Part shown: piece after piece, positions 1 through 8,388 of the stretch | How positions within the stretch are numbered: position 1 is the first letter of the stretch | How the letters are laid out: every line of letters begins with the position of its first letter | Assembly (NCBI RefSeq): GCF_014204715.1 | Contig: NZ_JACHLY010000001.1 | Coordinates: 2,015,001 to 2,079,000, forward strand | Direction of reading: 5' to 3' | DNA from: Streptomonospora salina | GTDB taxonomy: Bacteria; Actinomycetota; Actinomycetes; Streptosporangiales; Streptosporangiaceae | DNA length: 64,000 bases | The notes under the pieces: model-generated | Databases searched by the model: none | Told to the model about the DNA's origin: nothing | Seen by the model: only the letters and a program-made list of their open reading frames with translations | Position numbers and translations under genes: made by a program

Positions 1-45
1 AGTCAGCGGCGTGTCCGTTCCCATCGGGCGCCTGGATCGGCGGTT

Positions 46-561
46 TCACGGGGAGCGGTAGAACTCCTCCCATCGGTCGCCCATCCACAGTTCGGCGCGC
101 ACGATCCGCGGTCCCAGGTCAAGGTGGGGGGCGCTGGCGCGGGCCAGCCGGTAGTCGAAAGGCACGCCCGGCATGGTCTGAAGCTCGAACAGTTCGGGGA
201 TGCCGTACTGGTCGAAGCTGCGCACGAGGTGGATGTGGTCGGCGTCGGCGCGGGCCACGACTGCGCCGTAGTCGTACTCATCGGTCAGGGCGGTGAGGAC
301 GGCGTCCTCGTCGAGGGGCTGGTTCTCGCGGCTGCGGCATTGGGCAATGAAGCCCTCGACCACGTCGCGTGCCTGGCGGTCGCTGGGTTGGAAGTGGGTG
401 GCTCCGCCGTTGGGATGGCCGGTGATGGTGCCGAGCCGCCGGTCCTGCTCGCACAGGGGTGCGGTCCAGGCGACGCCGGTTGGGGTTTCGAGCTGGTGGA
501 GGTCGGTGACCCGGATGCGGGTGTGGGGCACCTGCACGCCGGTGTGGACGAGGGTGATCAT
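46..561 (-). CDS. Hypothetical protein, plasmid/ICE-type cargo (171 aa)
   Basis: I do not recognise a family. The 171-residue product is acidic and soluble, with no signal peptide or membrane segment. The ATG at 561 is preceded by an excellent ribosome-binding site (GAGGAGG, 5 nt spacer), which fixes the start. It is the most downstream gene seen of a leftward series of small genes behind an ArdC-like protein and a beta-clamp paralogue, so it probably belongs to the same mobile-element module. No role can be inferred from sequence alone. Confidence 0.6.
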   Translation of the reverse strand: MITLVHTGVQVPHTRIRVTDLHQLETPTGVAWTAPLCEQDRRLGTITGHPNGGATHFQPSDRQARDVVEGFIAQCRSRENQPLDEDAVLTALTDEYDYGAVVARADADHIHLVRSFDQYGIPELFELQTMPGVPFDYRLARASAPHLDLGPRIVRAELWMGDRWEEFYRSP

Positions 562-635
562 GTGTACCTCCTCGCGTGGTTGAGCAGCTGGCGGGGCGAC
601 GCGGTGTCGGTAGCGGTGCGGCGTCGCGGCGCCGG

Positions 636-968
636 TTAGTTGTCGCTGGAGTGGATGCAGGTCTGGCCCGTATACAGCGCCCAGGTGTCGAAGAAGGCCG
701 GTTCGGCGGCCATGGCGACGCTGAGTTCGTGGGCGATGGCCTCGCTTGCGGTGCTGGCGGAGGGGGCCACGCAGAGGGCGTGGACGAGGACGCCGTCGTC
801 GTAGGGGGTGAGGGTGCAGCTCAGGACGACGAGGTCGGTGCCACAGCGCCGGCGCAGCGGCGCCATTGCGGGGGCGAGGCGTTGGCTCACGCCGTACTGC
901 TGGGGCTGGGTCAGGGGTGTGGCGTCCTCGTCGGCCAGGGCGAAGACTTCGACGGTGAGCACAGCCAT
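636..968 (-). CDS. Hypothetical protein (110 aa)
   Basis: Small protein of unknown function. The ATG at 968 (MAVLTVEVF...) follows an AGGAG site about 6 nt upstream; a longer in-frame ORF exists to 1016 but has no such signal. The product has several Cys residues (around 43, 51, 63 and 100) and no transmembrane helix. It lies between the antirestriction gene and the 171-aa gene in the same leftward array and is probably co-transcribed with them. Confidence 0.55.
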   Translation of the reverse strand: MAVLTVEVFALADEDATPLTQPQQYGVSQRLAPAMAPLRRRCGTDLVVLSCTLTPYDDGVLVHALCVAPSASTASEAIAHELSVAMAAEPAFFDTWALYTGQTCIHSSDN

Positions 969-1043
969 CGGTGGGCTCCTTTGCACGCGGGAAGAGGGGC
1001 GGGAGCCGGGTGCCACGCGCCCGGCTCCCGCGCCGGTGCGGGG

Positions 1044-1925
1044 TCAGGTCGCGGATGGGGCCGCGTGCTGCAGCGCGGCGGTGATCTCATCGGCTGCGGC
1101 CATGACGCGTTCGGCGCTGGCGTGGGCGGTGGCGGCGTCACCGGCCCAGCCGGCGACGTAGGGCACCGAGTAGGGCAGGGAGTCCAGCCCGGCGAGGTTG
1201 GCGACCAGGCAGGCCACGGATTCGGCTTCGATTTCCCTGCGTTCGCGGCTGGCCTCGGGGCGGGTGTTGTGCTCGCAGACGATGTGGGCGAGCTCGTGGG
1301 TGAGGGTTTTGACCGCTTGGGCCTCCTCCACGCCTTCACGCACGCGCACGGTGCGTGCGGTGAAGTCGACGTGGCCGTAGGCCGGGCCGCAGTCGCCGCG
1401 TTCGATCCCGTAGCCGCGGCGGGTGATCTGTGTGGCCACGTGGTCCCATAGCGCCGCGGGTGCCAGGCTGCGCAGCTCTTGGGGATCGGCCGCGGAGGCG
1501 TCGGGGAGTTCGGTGCCTTCGGTTTGGGCGACGTCGAAGGCGCCGGCGGTGGTGAATCCCCGCACTTCAAACCGCGGTTTCGTGTTTGCGTCGGCGTCGT
1601 CGGAGGCGTCGGGGTCGCCGGCCTCGCTCCGGTAGCGCAGCGGCGCCAGGATCCGGATCGCCTTTTCTCCTTTGCGGACCCGACGGCCGACCTGGTTCCA
1701 CTGCTTGAGGGGGCGCACGTCGGTGGCTTCGGGGTACTGCTCCATGATCAGCAGCAGGTTGTTGAGCGAGTAGCGGCGCAGCCACGCCCGCGCGCTCAGC
1801 ATGGCGTGCCATCCGTGGCCGCTGGTCAGGTTCTCCACGGCCGACTGCAGTTGTTCGTGGGCGTGGTTGAGACGTTCGCGGCGCTGTTCCGGGCTGAGTC
1901 CGCTCCGCTTGGGACTGGTGGGCAT
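1044..1925 (-). CDS. ArdC-like antirestriction protein with ImmA/IrrE-type zinc peptidase motif
   Basis: The 293-residue protein has the ArdC layout. Residues about 10-95 match the ssDNA-binding ArdC N-domain (LLLIMEQYP, then a W..VGR.V.KGEKAI motif). A C-terminal metallopeptidase-like domain contains HELAHIVCEH near residues 209-218 (HExxH zinc site) with a downstream EAESVACLV helix that would supply the third ligand. In the ArdC family such proteins are carried by conjugative elements and protect entering single-stranded DNA from host restriction. Its place just downstream of a beta-clamp paralogue supports a plasmid or ICE origin. Family call is solid; the protective role is inferred. Confidence 0.85.
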   Translation of the reverse strand: MPTSPKRSGLSPEQRRERLNHAHEQLQSAVENLTSGHGWHAMLSARAWLRRYSLNNLLLIMEQYPEATDVRPLKQWNQVGRRVRKGEKAIRILAPLRYRSEAGDPDASDDADANTKPRFEVRGFTTAGAFDVAQTEGTELPDASAADPQELRSLAPAALWDHVATQITRRGYGIERGDCGPAYGHVDFTARTVRVREGVEEAQAVKTLTHELAHIVCEHNTRPEASRERREIEAESVACLVANLAGLDSLPYSVPYVAGWAGDAATAHASAERVMAAADEITAALQHAAPSAT

Positions 1926-2012
1926 GGCGGATACCTCGCAGCATGCGCGGTGGGAAACGGCAGTGCGGCGGCCCGGGCCCGTGCCGGTGGGGCACGGGCC
2001 CGGGCGCGGTGG

Positions 2013-3230
2013 TCAGCTCAGGCGGACGGGCATCAGCAGGTGGCGAAACGCCGTGGGGTCGCTGATGCCTTCGGGGGTGTCGGTGAGTAGCACGGGCTTG
2101 GTGGGCGCCTGCAGGTGCAGGGTCACCGTTCGACCGGTGAAGCTCTCCAGGGCATCGACCACGAACCGCGGGGCCAGGCCCACACAGAGGGGCTCGTCGA
2201 TGCCGGTGACGTCGGCCTCGAGCGCGGGTGTGCGCACGCGGTCGGTGCCCTCCGCCAGCTGCGGCGCGGCGGTGACCGCTGCGTCGGCGACGGTGAGCAT
2301 GACGGGGTTGGCGCGATGGCCCTTGGCCTCCAGCACGGCCGCAGCCCGGGTGATCTGGGCCAGTAGCGCGGCCCGGTCGGCCACGACCGTGGCCGCGGCG
2401 CTGTGGGGCAGGAATCGGCTGTAGGCGGGGAACTCCGCGGGGATCGTGCGCATCACCACCGTCACCGCTCCCGCGGCCAGCGAGACCACCTCGGTGAGCC
2501 CTTCCGCGGCGTGGCCGATGCGCACCTGGTCCGCGTCGAGTTTGGCCAGCACCCTGCCGACCAGTCGGCCCGGCGCCAGGACTCCCTCGGCGGGGATGCG
2601 CTCCGCCTCGACGTGGGCGCCGACATGTCCCACGGCGATGCGGTAGCGGTCGGTGGTTGCCAGCGTGAGCCCGTCGGGTCCGGGGTCGAGCTTCACGCCG
2701 GCGAGCATCGGAAGGGTGTCGTCGCTGCCGCACGCGCGCAGCACGCGTTGGCACTCGCCGGCGAGGTGTGTGCGGTCGGCACGCGCCAGCAGCGGCGGTT
2801 CGGACGGCAGGTCCGGGTAGTCCTCCAACGGCAGAAGCTCCAGCGGCACCGTCGTACCGGCGACTTCGACGGTGGCGGATGCGGCATCGTCGGCGCGCAC
2901 ACGCACCCGGGCGCGGTCGGCTTCACGCTTGCTCAGCCCTTTCACCAGAGCCTTGAGCAGTTTGCTCAGCTCGGCGTGGTTCACCAGCAGCCGCCCGGGC
3001 GCAACCGCGGCACCCTCCAGGCGGACGCTGACGGCTGTCTCGAAGTCGTAGCCGCGCACCATCAGGTCGGTGCCGTCGGACTCCAGCAGCACGCCGGCCA
3101 GCACGGGAACCGCGGGACGTGGGGAAACCGCCATGCCTACGGTGGTCAGCGCAGCGGCCAGTTCTGCGCGGGAAGCGGTGAACAGCGCAGCGCCTGTTGT
3201 GGTGGGAGCAGTCTCGGCAACGGTGGTCAT
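2013..3230 (-). CDS. DNA polymerase III beta subunit (sliding clamp) paralogue
   Basis: The 405-residue protein aligns with three-domain DnaN clamps: N-domain about 15-140 (RAELAAALTTVGMAVSPRP..PVLAGVLLE), a middle domain with LPMLAGVKL and the TDRYRIAVG signature, and a C-domain ending in the PVRL-type tail (LLMPVRLS). The ATG at 3230 has GGAGGATCCC immediately upstream; the longer frame to 3443 looks like leader. A chromosomal dnaN normally sits with dnaA and recF; here the neighbours are small unknown genes and ArdC, so this is probably an accessory clamp of a mobile element. It would tether a replicative polymerase to DNA. A perfect 22-bp palindrome lies 38 bp upstream. Confidence 0.88.
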   Translation of the reverse strand: MTTVAETAPTTTGAALFTASRAELAAALTTVGMAVSPRPAVPVLAGVLLESDGTDLMVRGYDFETAVSVRLEGAAVAPGRLLVNHAELSKLLKALVKGLSKREADRARVRVRADDAASATVEVAGTTVPLELLPLEDYPDLPSEPPLLARADRTHLAGECQRVLRACGSDDTLPMLAGVKLDPGPDGLTLATTDRYRIAVGHVGAHVEAERIPAEGVLAPGRLVGRVLAKLDADQVRIGHAAEGLTEVVSLAAGAVTVVMRTIPAEFPAYSRFLPHSAAATVVADRAALLAQITRAAAVLEAKGHRANPVMLTVADAAVTAAPQLAEGTDRVRTPALEADVTGIDEPLCVGLAPRFVVDALESFTGRTVTLHLQAPTKPVLLTDTPEGISDPTAFRHLLMPVRLS

Positions 3231-3267
3231 GGGATCCTCCAACCGAAGCGTCCAATGCGGACACGAG

Positions 3268-3289
3268 CGAGACCACGGTCGTGGTCTCG
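3268..3289. repeat. 22-bp perfect palindrome upstream of the clamp gene
   Basis: CGAGACCACG and its exact reverse complement CGTGGTCTCG are separated by only 2 nt. The site sits 38 bp upstream of the clamp start codon. It could be an operator bound by a dimeric regulator. A partial second copy (GCGACCACGG) follows about 50 bp further upstream. Confidence 0.6.
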
Positions 3290-3346
3290 ATTGCGGATCA
3301 CAGGCCGACCGCCTGCGACCCACAAACGCGACCACGGGAGAAACCG

Positions 3347-3616
3347 TCACGGAATGCGCTGGGAACGCACCGATCGCTCGGAATCCAGCAAGCGCCGACG
3401 CAACGCGCACAGGTCCATGTGGTAGTACTTGCGCACCTGCCATTCGAAGACGTCGGTGGCGCCGTTCAAGTGCTTGCGGTTCTCCTCGAGCTCACGCTCA
3501 ACGTCACCAAGCCGGCGCTCTTCGTTCTCCCGCTGGATCCGATCCAGCATCCGGAAAATCTCACGTTCGCTGACGTGCGGGTTGGCCAACACGTCGTGCC
3601 GCATCAATGCGTCCAT
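3347..3616 (-). CDS. Hypothetical small helical protein (89 aa)
   Basis: Highly charged, predicted mostly helical protein (many E, R, L; REIFRMLDRIQRENEE region) with no recognisable domain. The start ATG at 3616 follows GGAGAAG. A second in-frame Met lies 4 codons later. It could be a small DNA-binding or coiled-coil accessory protein of the mobile element, but nothing in the sequence proves that. Confidence 0.5.
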   Translation of the reverse strand: MDALMRHDVLANPHVSEREIFRMLDRIQRENEERRLGDVERELEENRKHLNGATDVFEWQVRKYYHMDLCALRRRLLDSERSVRSQRIP

Positions 3617-3674
3617 TTGTCTTCTCCTTCGCTTTTCGGTGGTCCGTACTCCCGAAATCGTTGTTTAGGTTGGG

Positions 3675-3953
3675 CTACACGAGATCCCGGATCGCGCGGA
3701 ACACGTCGTCTGCGACCCCGTCGAAATCGGGGCACCACAGGATCCGGTTGTCGTAGGCTTCGATCTCGCCGATCACCTTGCCGTCGAAAGCGACTTCGTA
3801 GATGTCGCACAATCCGTCGTTGTCGACGCGCACCACCGAGCCGCGGCGCCGGTCGCCCCACGTGCGCGTTCCGCGCGCGTAGATGTGGATGACTTGGGTG
3901 ACCTCGAAGTCGTCGATCTTGGCAATGCGTCCGTACAGCGAACCGACCGCCAT
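3675..3953 (-). CDS. Hypothetical protein (92 aa)
   Basis: Small acidic protein with a likely beta-rich core (TQVIHIYARGTRTWGDRRRGSVVRV). The ATG at 3953 has AGGAG 7 nt upstream. No signal peptide, membrane segment or known motif was seen. It is part of the leftward array between 4817 and 46. Confidence 0.5.
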   Translation of the reverse strand: MAVGSLYGRIAKIDDFEVTQVIHIYARGTRTWGDRRRGSVVRVDNDGLCDIYEVAFDGKVIGEIEAYDNRILWCPDFDGVADDVFRAIRDLV

Positions 3954-4050
3954 CCCGATACTCCTATGCTGGACGTTTTCTAGCGGGCATGGCGGACGCT
4001 CCCGATGGGAGCGTCACCAAACGCGCTAGAAACCGGCTCCGCAGCGCTTC

Positions 4051-4413
4051 CTAGTGCCGATCGCAGTGGATACCGAGGCGCGTTCCCAGAGTGATCCGAT
4101 AGGCCGGATCCCCGACCATCGACCAGCCCTTGTGTGCAGCGACGGGCGCCAGCGGATAAAGGTCGAGGTAAGCGTCTTCCGTCGCTTCGAGAAAGACCCC
4201 GGTTTCGGTCGTGTACATGTGCGTAGCGACCATGCCGTCGCACCAGACCGGGTGAAGCACAGTGGACGTGACCCAGCTCGAGAATCGCGCCCGTGCACGC
4301 ATGACCCGGATGGCGTAGCGAAGCGAAAAGAACGCTTCACTGTCGCATTCAAGATCACCGATCGACGCCCGGTTGCGATCGTGGAGGACTCCGACGTATC
4401 GAACGCGGTTCAT
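4051..4413 (-). CDS. Hypothetical protein (120 aa)
   Basis: Unknown family. The ATG at 4413 (MNRVRYVGVLHDRN) is preceded by GAGAGGAG, so the longer frame to 4539 is not needed. The product is soluble and rich in aromatic residues. It shares the orientation and spacing of the neighbouring small genes. Confidence 0.45.
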   Translation of the reverse strand: MNRVRYVGVLHDRNRASIGDLECDSEAFFSLRYAIRVMRARARFSSWVTSTVLHPVWCDGMVATHMYTTETGVFLEATEDAYLDLYPLAPVAAHKGWSMVGDPAYRITLGTRLGIHCDRH

Positions 4414-4517
4414 GATGCTCCTCTCGTTATCCCCTCGTGTGTGCCTAGCCCTGCAGTGGGCACCACGCGCGCGGTAACGCGTCGCGTGATGCCGGACAAC
4501 AGAGCCGGCGAACGCGG

Positions 4518-4817
4518 CTACTCGAGCCAGGCGCGGCACAGGTTTTGATGCCGCGTTGTGGTCACCGAGTAGCCCACTTCGGGGATAACGGGGACGCCGT
4601 CACAGCGGACCCACGCAATCGGGGTCGCATAGGAGTAGACGGCATAGGAGATGCCGGGGCCTTCTCTGTCGGAACGGTAGGCTTCAGCCCATTCCGGCGG
4701 CATCCTGCCAGTCTCGGAACGGGGGAAGTCGTCAGCGTACAGTGCGCCGTGGGTTCGGAACGGTTTGCGCGCCGATATGAGCCGGCGCGCGTCACTCCTG
4801 ATGGATGCGCGTGCCAT
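4518..4817 (-). CDS. Hypothetical protein, first gene of the leftward mobile block (99 aa)
   Basis: Unknown small protein. The ATG at 4817 follows an AAAGG site. Just upstream, 4832-4848 contains a 5-bp inverted repeat (CCTAG...CTAGG) in AT-richer DNA, where the promoter of the whole leftward array is expected. Nothing in the protein identifies a function. Confidence 0.45.
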   Translation of the reverse strand: MARASIRSDARRLISARKPFRTHGALYADDFPRSETGRMPPEWAEAYRSDREGPGISYAVYSYATPIAWVRCDGVPVIPEVGYSVTTTRHQNLCRAWLE

Positions 4818-5523
4818 TTTGATACCTTTCGCCTAGCCACTTACTAGGATACCCAAAAGGCGCCGTACTATAAACGCCATCAAGGCGAATCAGCACCACT
4901 TTTTTGGTCGACGCGCAGCCATCGGAGTTCACCGAAAGGACCCACATAAAGGCACGGGATCCACAGACCCAAACTCAAGGCAGACGCCATCGAAAGAATG
5001 TAACCACGACTTCGAAAGAGAATACGAGAGGTCGCATTCAGTGCGAATTCAATTGAAGTGAAACTGACTCAGACTCCAGCGACTAACATCGAAATCCGGA
5101 ATCAACCGGTCGCCTACAGAAATTTGTATCCGCACTTGCGGCACTAGTGCGGGGAGGCGCCGGCCAGGACAGTCCTGCCTGTGGCCTGGGACTCCTATAC
5201 TTCCCGGCCCCGCCAGCCAGGAGGGCGAGGGATGCGGCTAGGGGCATGGCATTTTCAGGAGAACCAATAAAGACCACCGAAGGGCGAAATAATCGCCGGT
5301 GGACACACGAATAAATCGCGGTCTCATTCCTGAAAATGCGCTTGGCCTGGGCTTACCAGAGCATCCCACTTACCGGGCGCCACACAGGCGCACCACGAGA
5401 CCAAATCGGCACGAGACAGCCATTCCAGGGTTATTGTTTCGCCATACCAGCCTGAAAAATCAGAAACAGCTGAGATGTGGACACGCTTCGACCTTCGAGT
5501 CGAAATTAATCCGCGGCATCTCC
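4818..5523. other. 706-bp AT-richer intergenic region
   Basis: No convincing gene. Base composition is clearly lower in G+C than the flanks, especially 4850-5100. It separates the promoter side of the small-gene array (left) from the 3' end of the Tad operon (right). It holds nested inverted repeats at 5249-5339, a short CAGGAC-GTCCTG hairpin near 5162-5175, and a CTGA-AAAA-TCAG hairpin near 5452-5463. Possible roles are a promoter for the array, a terminator for the Tad operon, or an origin or recombination site of the element. Confidence 0.5.
5249..5339. repeat. Nested inverted repeats: 12-bp outer arms enclosing a bulged hairpin
   Basis: Outer arms GCATTTTCAGGA (5249-5260) and TCCTGAAAATGC (5328-5339) are exact reverse complements. 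Between them lies a second stem, CCACC-(4 nt bulge)-GGCGA / TCGCC-GGTGG (5274-5302) with loop AATAA. The structure could fold as an RNA at the end of the Tad operon transcript or act as a protein-binding or replication site. Confidence 0.6.
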
Positions 5524-7962
5524 CTATTCCACGTCGGTGATGAGGGTGCGGATCCTCGCGTCGGGTTCGGCGTCGATCTCACGCAGCGCGGATTCGTACT
5601 GGCGGTAGGTCTCGGCGGCGCCCCGGGTATCGTCCTGCTCCAGATACAGGCGAATGAGGGCGTGGTGGGCCTCCTCGCTGTAAGCATCTACGGCCACTGC
5701 CTGGGCGAGCAGGTCGCGCGCGGTGTCGCGGTCGCTTTCGGAGGCCAAGCGCAGTAGTGCGTTGAGGACGCGCCGGCGCAGGTGCAGGCGGTGGTGCTCG
5801 GCCCAGGCGTAGTCGGTCTCGGCGGCGAAGTCGGCGTAGCCGGCCACGGCATGCTGCAGGCGTCGGCGTGCCTGCGCATCGGCGGTGTCGTTGTGCTCCA
5901 CTGCGGCGAGAACGGCTTCCAGGTCCCAGAGGTCGACGGTCACGGTGGCGGTGTTGAGCCGGTATCGGCTGTTCTCGTGGACGACGAGCGGGGTGGTGTC
6001 GGTGCCGGAGCCGGTGCTGCGCTGGGCTCTGCGTAGGGCGCTGGTGGCGTCGTGGAAGCGGCGGGCGGCGCGGTGGGGGTTGTCGTGGGGCCACATGTCT
6101 TCGGTGGCGCGTTCCAGCGTCACGCCGTCGGGGTGGGCGGCGAGGTAGGCGGCCGTTTCGTAGGCGGCGTGGCGGCGCAGGGCTACCGGTTCGGTGCCGA
6201 TGGCCAGGCTCACGCGGCCGAGGACGCGCAGTTCGACGCGGTCGGGCTCGTGGGTAGTCGTGGTGGGCAGGGCGGCGATGAGGTCGGCGAGTGTGCCGGT
6301 GTCGGTGCCGGGCCAGTGGGCGCCGGTGAGGTGCTCCAGGGCGGGGTCGGTGGTGGTGAGGGCGCCGTCGTCGGCGATGGTGCAGGTGCCCTCGGGCCAG
6401 GCGCCGAGCAGGAGGGCTGCGATGCCGCTGTGGCGTCCCTGGGCGAGTAGCGCGTGGAGTTCGGCACGGTGGTCGTTGTCGGGACGTGCCACGAGTAGGA
6501 GGGGCCGTGGCGGCTGCGCGTCCGTCGTGGCGTCGTCGTCCTCGTCGTCGCCGGGGTGGGACAGGAGCTCGGTGTGCAGCAGGGTGAGGGCCTCGCTCAG
6601 GCCTGGGGCGACGGTGACGGTCGAGGTCGCGCGCTCAGCCAACAGTGTGGCCGTCTCGGCCCCGAGCACGGTTTCGGCGTCGTCGTGGGGCATCACCACC
6701 TGCGGCGGGGGTTCCTCGTGGGTGGTCACGGCTGCGGCGAGCAGGCTGCGGGTCGCGGCGGGGGCGCCGGGGCCGGTGGTGCCCAGACCGCCGGCGCCCA
6801 GGTCGAGCACCGTGGCGTTGTCGACCTTGGAAGGGGAGTCCTGAGCTGTCGTCTCGCGGTCGGTTTCCGAGGCGGGCTCCGCCGGCGTTGGGCCCCGAGG
6901 GGGTGTTTGCTCGGCTGGGGCGGGGGCTGGGTGCCGGTTGCCGTGGCGGCGGCCCAGGGCGAATCCAGCGGCGACTCCGCTGGCGGCCATCGAGGTCAGC
7001 AGGAATCCGCCGGGGAGCTTGAGCACGATCACGGCCTGGTCCTCGTCGGCGGCCGGGGCGGGCTCGGTCTCCGACCCCGCGGACCCCTCCGGCGCCGTCG
7101 GCGAGGGGGTGTTCTGTGGCTGCCCCTGCTGTGTCTGCCCGGGTTTTTCTGAGCCAGGGTTGTCCTGGGGCTGTGGGGTGACGGTGTAGGTGATCTCGAC
7201 GCGGCGCTGGGCCTCCGGACTTGCCCCGTCCAGGAGTTCGGTTTCTCCTGCTCCGCGGGTTTCGATGGGTGGTGCTGTCGCGCCGAGCTGTTCGCGCAGA
7301 TAGGTCGCGGCCGCGTCGGCGCGGCGCTGGGAGAGCTGCCGGTTGTAGGTCGCGTCGCCGGCGGCGTCGGTGTGGCCGGTGACCTGGATAGGTTGGTCCG
7401 CGTCCGTGTGGTTGTCGATCATCGTCACGACCGGTGCGAGATCGGTCTTCATGGCCGCGGTGAGGTCGGCGGAGTCGTAGCCGAAACCGTCGAGGACACG
7501 TTCGCGCTGGATCACGCCTTGCGGGCCAGCGGGCCGATCGTCACCTTCGCTGTCCCCGGGCTGCACCGATGGCTGCGGCTCCGCCGTCGGTGGCGCCTCC
7601 ACGGCGGAGTCCGTCGGGGCGGCGGCGTAGGCGGCCGCGGGGGTGGTCAGGGAGGCGCCGATGGTGGTGGCGGCCAGCACCTGCAGCGGCCCCAGCGGAC
7701 GCAGCCGCGGCCCCCGTCCGCTCGCCCACGCTCGGACTTCGGCGGCCAGCGCTAGAAGGTAGAGGCCCCAGACCGCCCACAACGCGAGGATCAACGCGGC
7801 GGCGCCGAGGCCGGGCGGGAGCGCCCCGCCGCGCAGGTGGGCAAGTACCGCCGTGATCGACAGGTCCAGCCTGGGCCAGTCCAGCAGCACCAGCGCGGCA
7901 TACGGCAGGCCCACCAGCAGCAGGGCGCTGACGGTCAGGGCGGTGATTCGGCGGAGGATCAC
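5524..7962 (-). CDS. Membrane OmpA-like / BTAD transcriptional activator fusion, Tad-locus terminal gene
   Basis: Very large protein (about 812-819 aa). Two hydrophobic segments occur near the N-terminus (ITALTVSALLLVG and AALILALWAVWGLYLLAL), followed by an Ala/Pro linker. An OmpA-type peptidoglycan-associated domain spans about 158-264 (VTGHTDAAGD and SQRRADAAATYL signatures), then a further hydrophobic segment near 300. The C-terminal third has a winged-helix DNA-binding region (about 590-670) and a BTAD helical repeat domain (about 680-800). Comparable actinobacterial Tad loci carry LysM-BTAD proteins, where LysM binds peptidoglycan; here OmpA seems to replace it. GTG at 7962 with GAGG upstream is my preferred start; GTG at 7983 is the alternative. 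A cell-wall-sensing regulator is inferred. Confidence 0.8.
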   Translation of the reverse strand: MILRRITALTVSALLLVGLPYAALVLLDWPRLDLSITAVLAHLRGGALPPGLGAAALILALWAVWGLYLLALAAEVRAWASGRGPRLRPLGPLQVLAATTIGASLTTPAAAYAAAPTDSAVEAPPTAEPQPSVQPGDSEGDDRPAGPQGVIQRERVLDGFGYDSADLTAAMKTDLAPVVTMIDNHTDADQPIQVTGHTDAAGDATYNRQLSQRRADAAATYLREQLGATAPPIETRGAGETELLDGASPEAQRRVEITYTVTPQPQDNPGSEKPGQTQQGQPQNTPSPTAPEGSAGSETEPAPAADEDQAVIVLKLPGGFLLTSMAASGVAAGFALGRRHGNRHPAPAPAEQTPPRGPTPAEPASETDRETTAQDSPSKVDNATVLDLGAGGLGTTGPGAPAATRSLLAAAVTTHEEPPPQVVMPHDDAETVLGAETATLLAERATSTVTVAPGLSEALTLLHTELLSHPGDDEDDDATTDAQPPRPLLLVARPDNDHRAELHALLAQGRHSGIAALLLGAWPEGTCTIADDGALTTTDPALEHLTGAHWPGTDTGTLADLIAALPTTTTHEPDRVELRVLGRVSLAIGTEPVALRRHAAYETAAYLAAHPDGVTLERATEDMWPHDNPHRAARRFHDATSALRRAQRSTGSGTDTTPLVVHENSRYRLNTATVTVDLWDLEAVLAAVEHNDTADAQARRRLQHAVAGYADFAAETDYAWAEHHRLHLRRRVLNALLRLASESDRDTARDLLAQAVAVDAYSEEAHHALIRLYLEQDDTRGAAETYRQYESALREIDAEPDARIRTLITDVE

Positions 7963-7986
7963 GGCGACCTCACAAGGGATCACGGG

Positions 7987-8388
7987 TCAGGCGGTCGTGT
8001 TCGGGCCGGCGGTGGCGGTGGCGGCCACGGGGCGGGTGCCCAGGGGCAGCAGCGTGAAGGTGTGGTCGAGGCGGGCGGTGACGGTGACGGTCGCGCCGTC
8101 CACGCGGGCTTGGCCGTCGGCGCCGGAACGGTGCAGGAAGGACTGGGCGGCCTGTTCTGCGGCCGGGGCGTTCAGCGTGGCGGTCTGCCCGGCGCGGTAG
8201 GCGGCCAGGTCGAGTTGTTGGGCTCCGGCGCGCGCGGCCTCCTGGGCCAGCGACAGCGCGCGGCTGCGCGTGCTCAATGCGGCGCCGCCCTCGGCCACCA
8301 GGGCGAACAGCAGGATAAGGGCGAGGGTGATGATGACGACGAAGGCCGTCACCTGTCCTCGGTCCTCACGCAGGGCCGTGGGGGTCAT
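7987..8388 (-). CDS. TadG-like pilus assembly protein (putative Flp pilus-assembly TadE/G-like)
   Basis: The 133-residue protein begins with a short basic N-tail and DRGQVTAFVVIITLALILLF, the GQxTxFVV membrane anchor typical of TadG-like proteins in actinobacterial Tad loci. About 95 extracytoplasmic residues follow, rich in Ala and small residues (AAEQAAQSFL). It overlaps the upstream TadE gene by 4 bp, consistent with translational coupling. In the family these act as minor pilins or pilus-assembly components at the membrane. Confidence 0.8.
   Translation of the reverse strand: MTPTALREDRGQVTAFVVIITLALILLFALVAEGGAALSTRSRALSLAQEAARAGAQQLDLAAYRAGQTATLNAPAAEQAAQSFLHRSGADGQARVDGATVTVTARLDHTFTLLPLGTRPVAATATAGPNTTA

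Noticed and set aside
576-1451. Long plus-strand ORF (291 codons)
   Set aside because: Lies opposite the ArdC-like gene and neighbours; Gly/Arg/Ala-rich translation without motifs, a typical high-G+C shadow.
2403-3425. Plus-strand ORF of 340 codons
   Set aside because: Antisense to the clear sliding-clamp gene, low-complexity His/Gln/Gly content.
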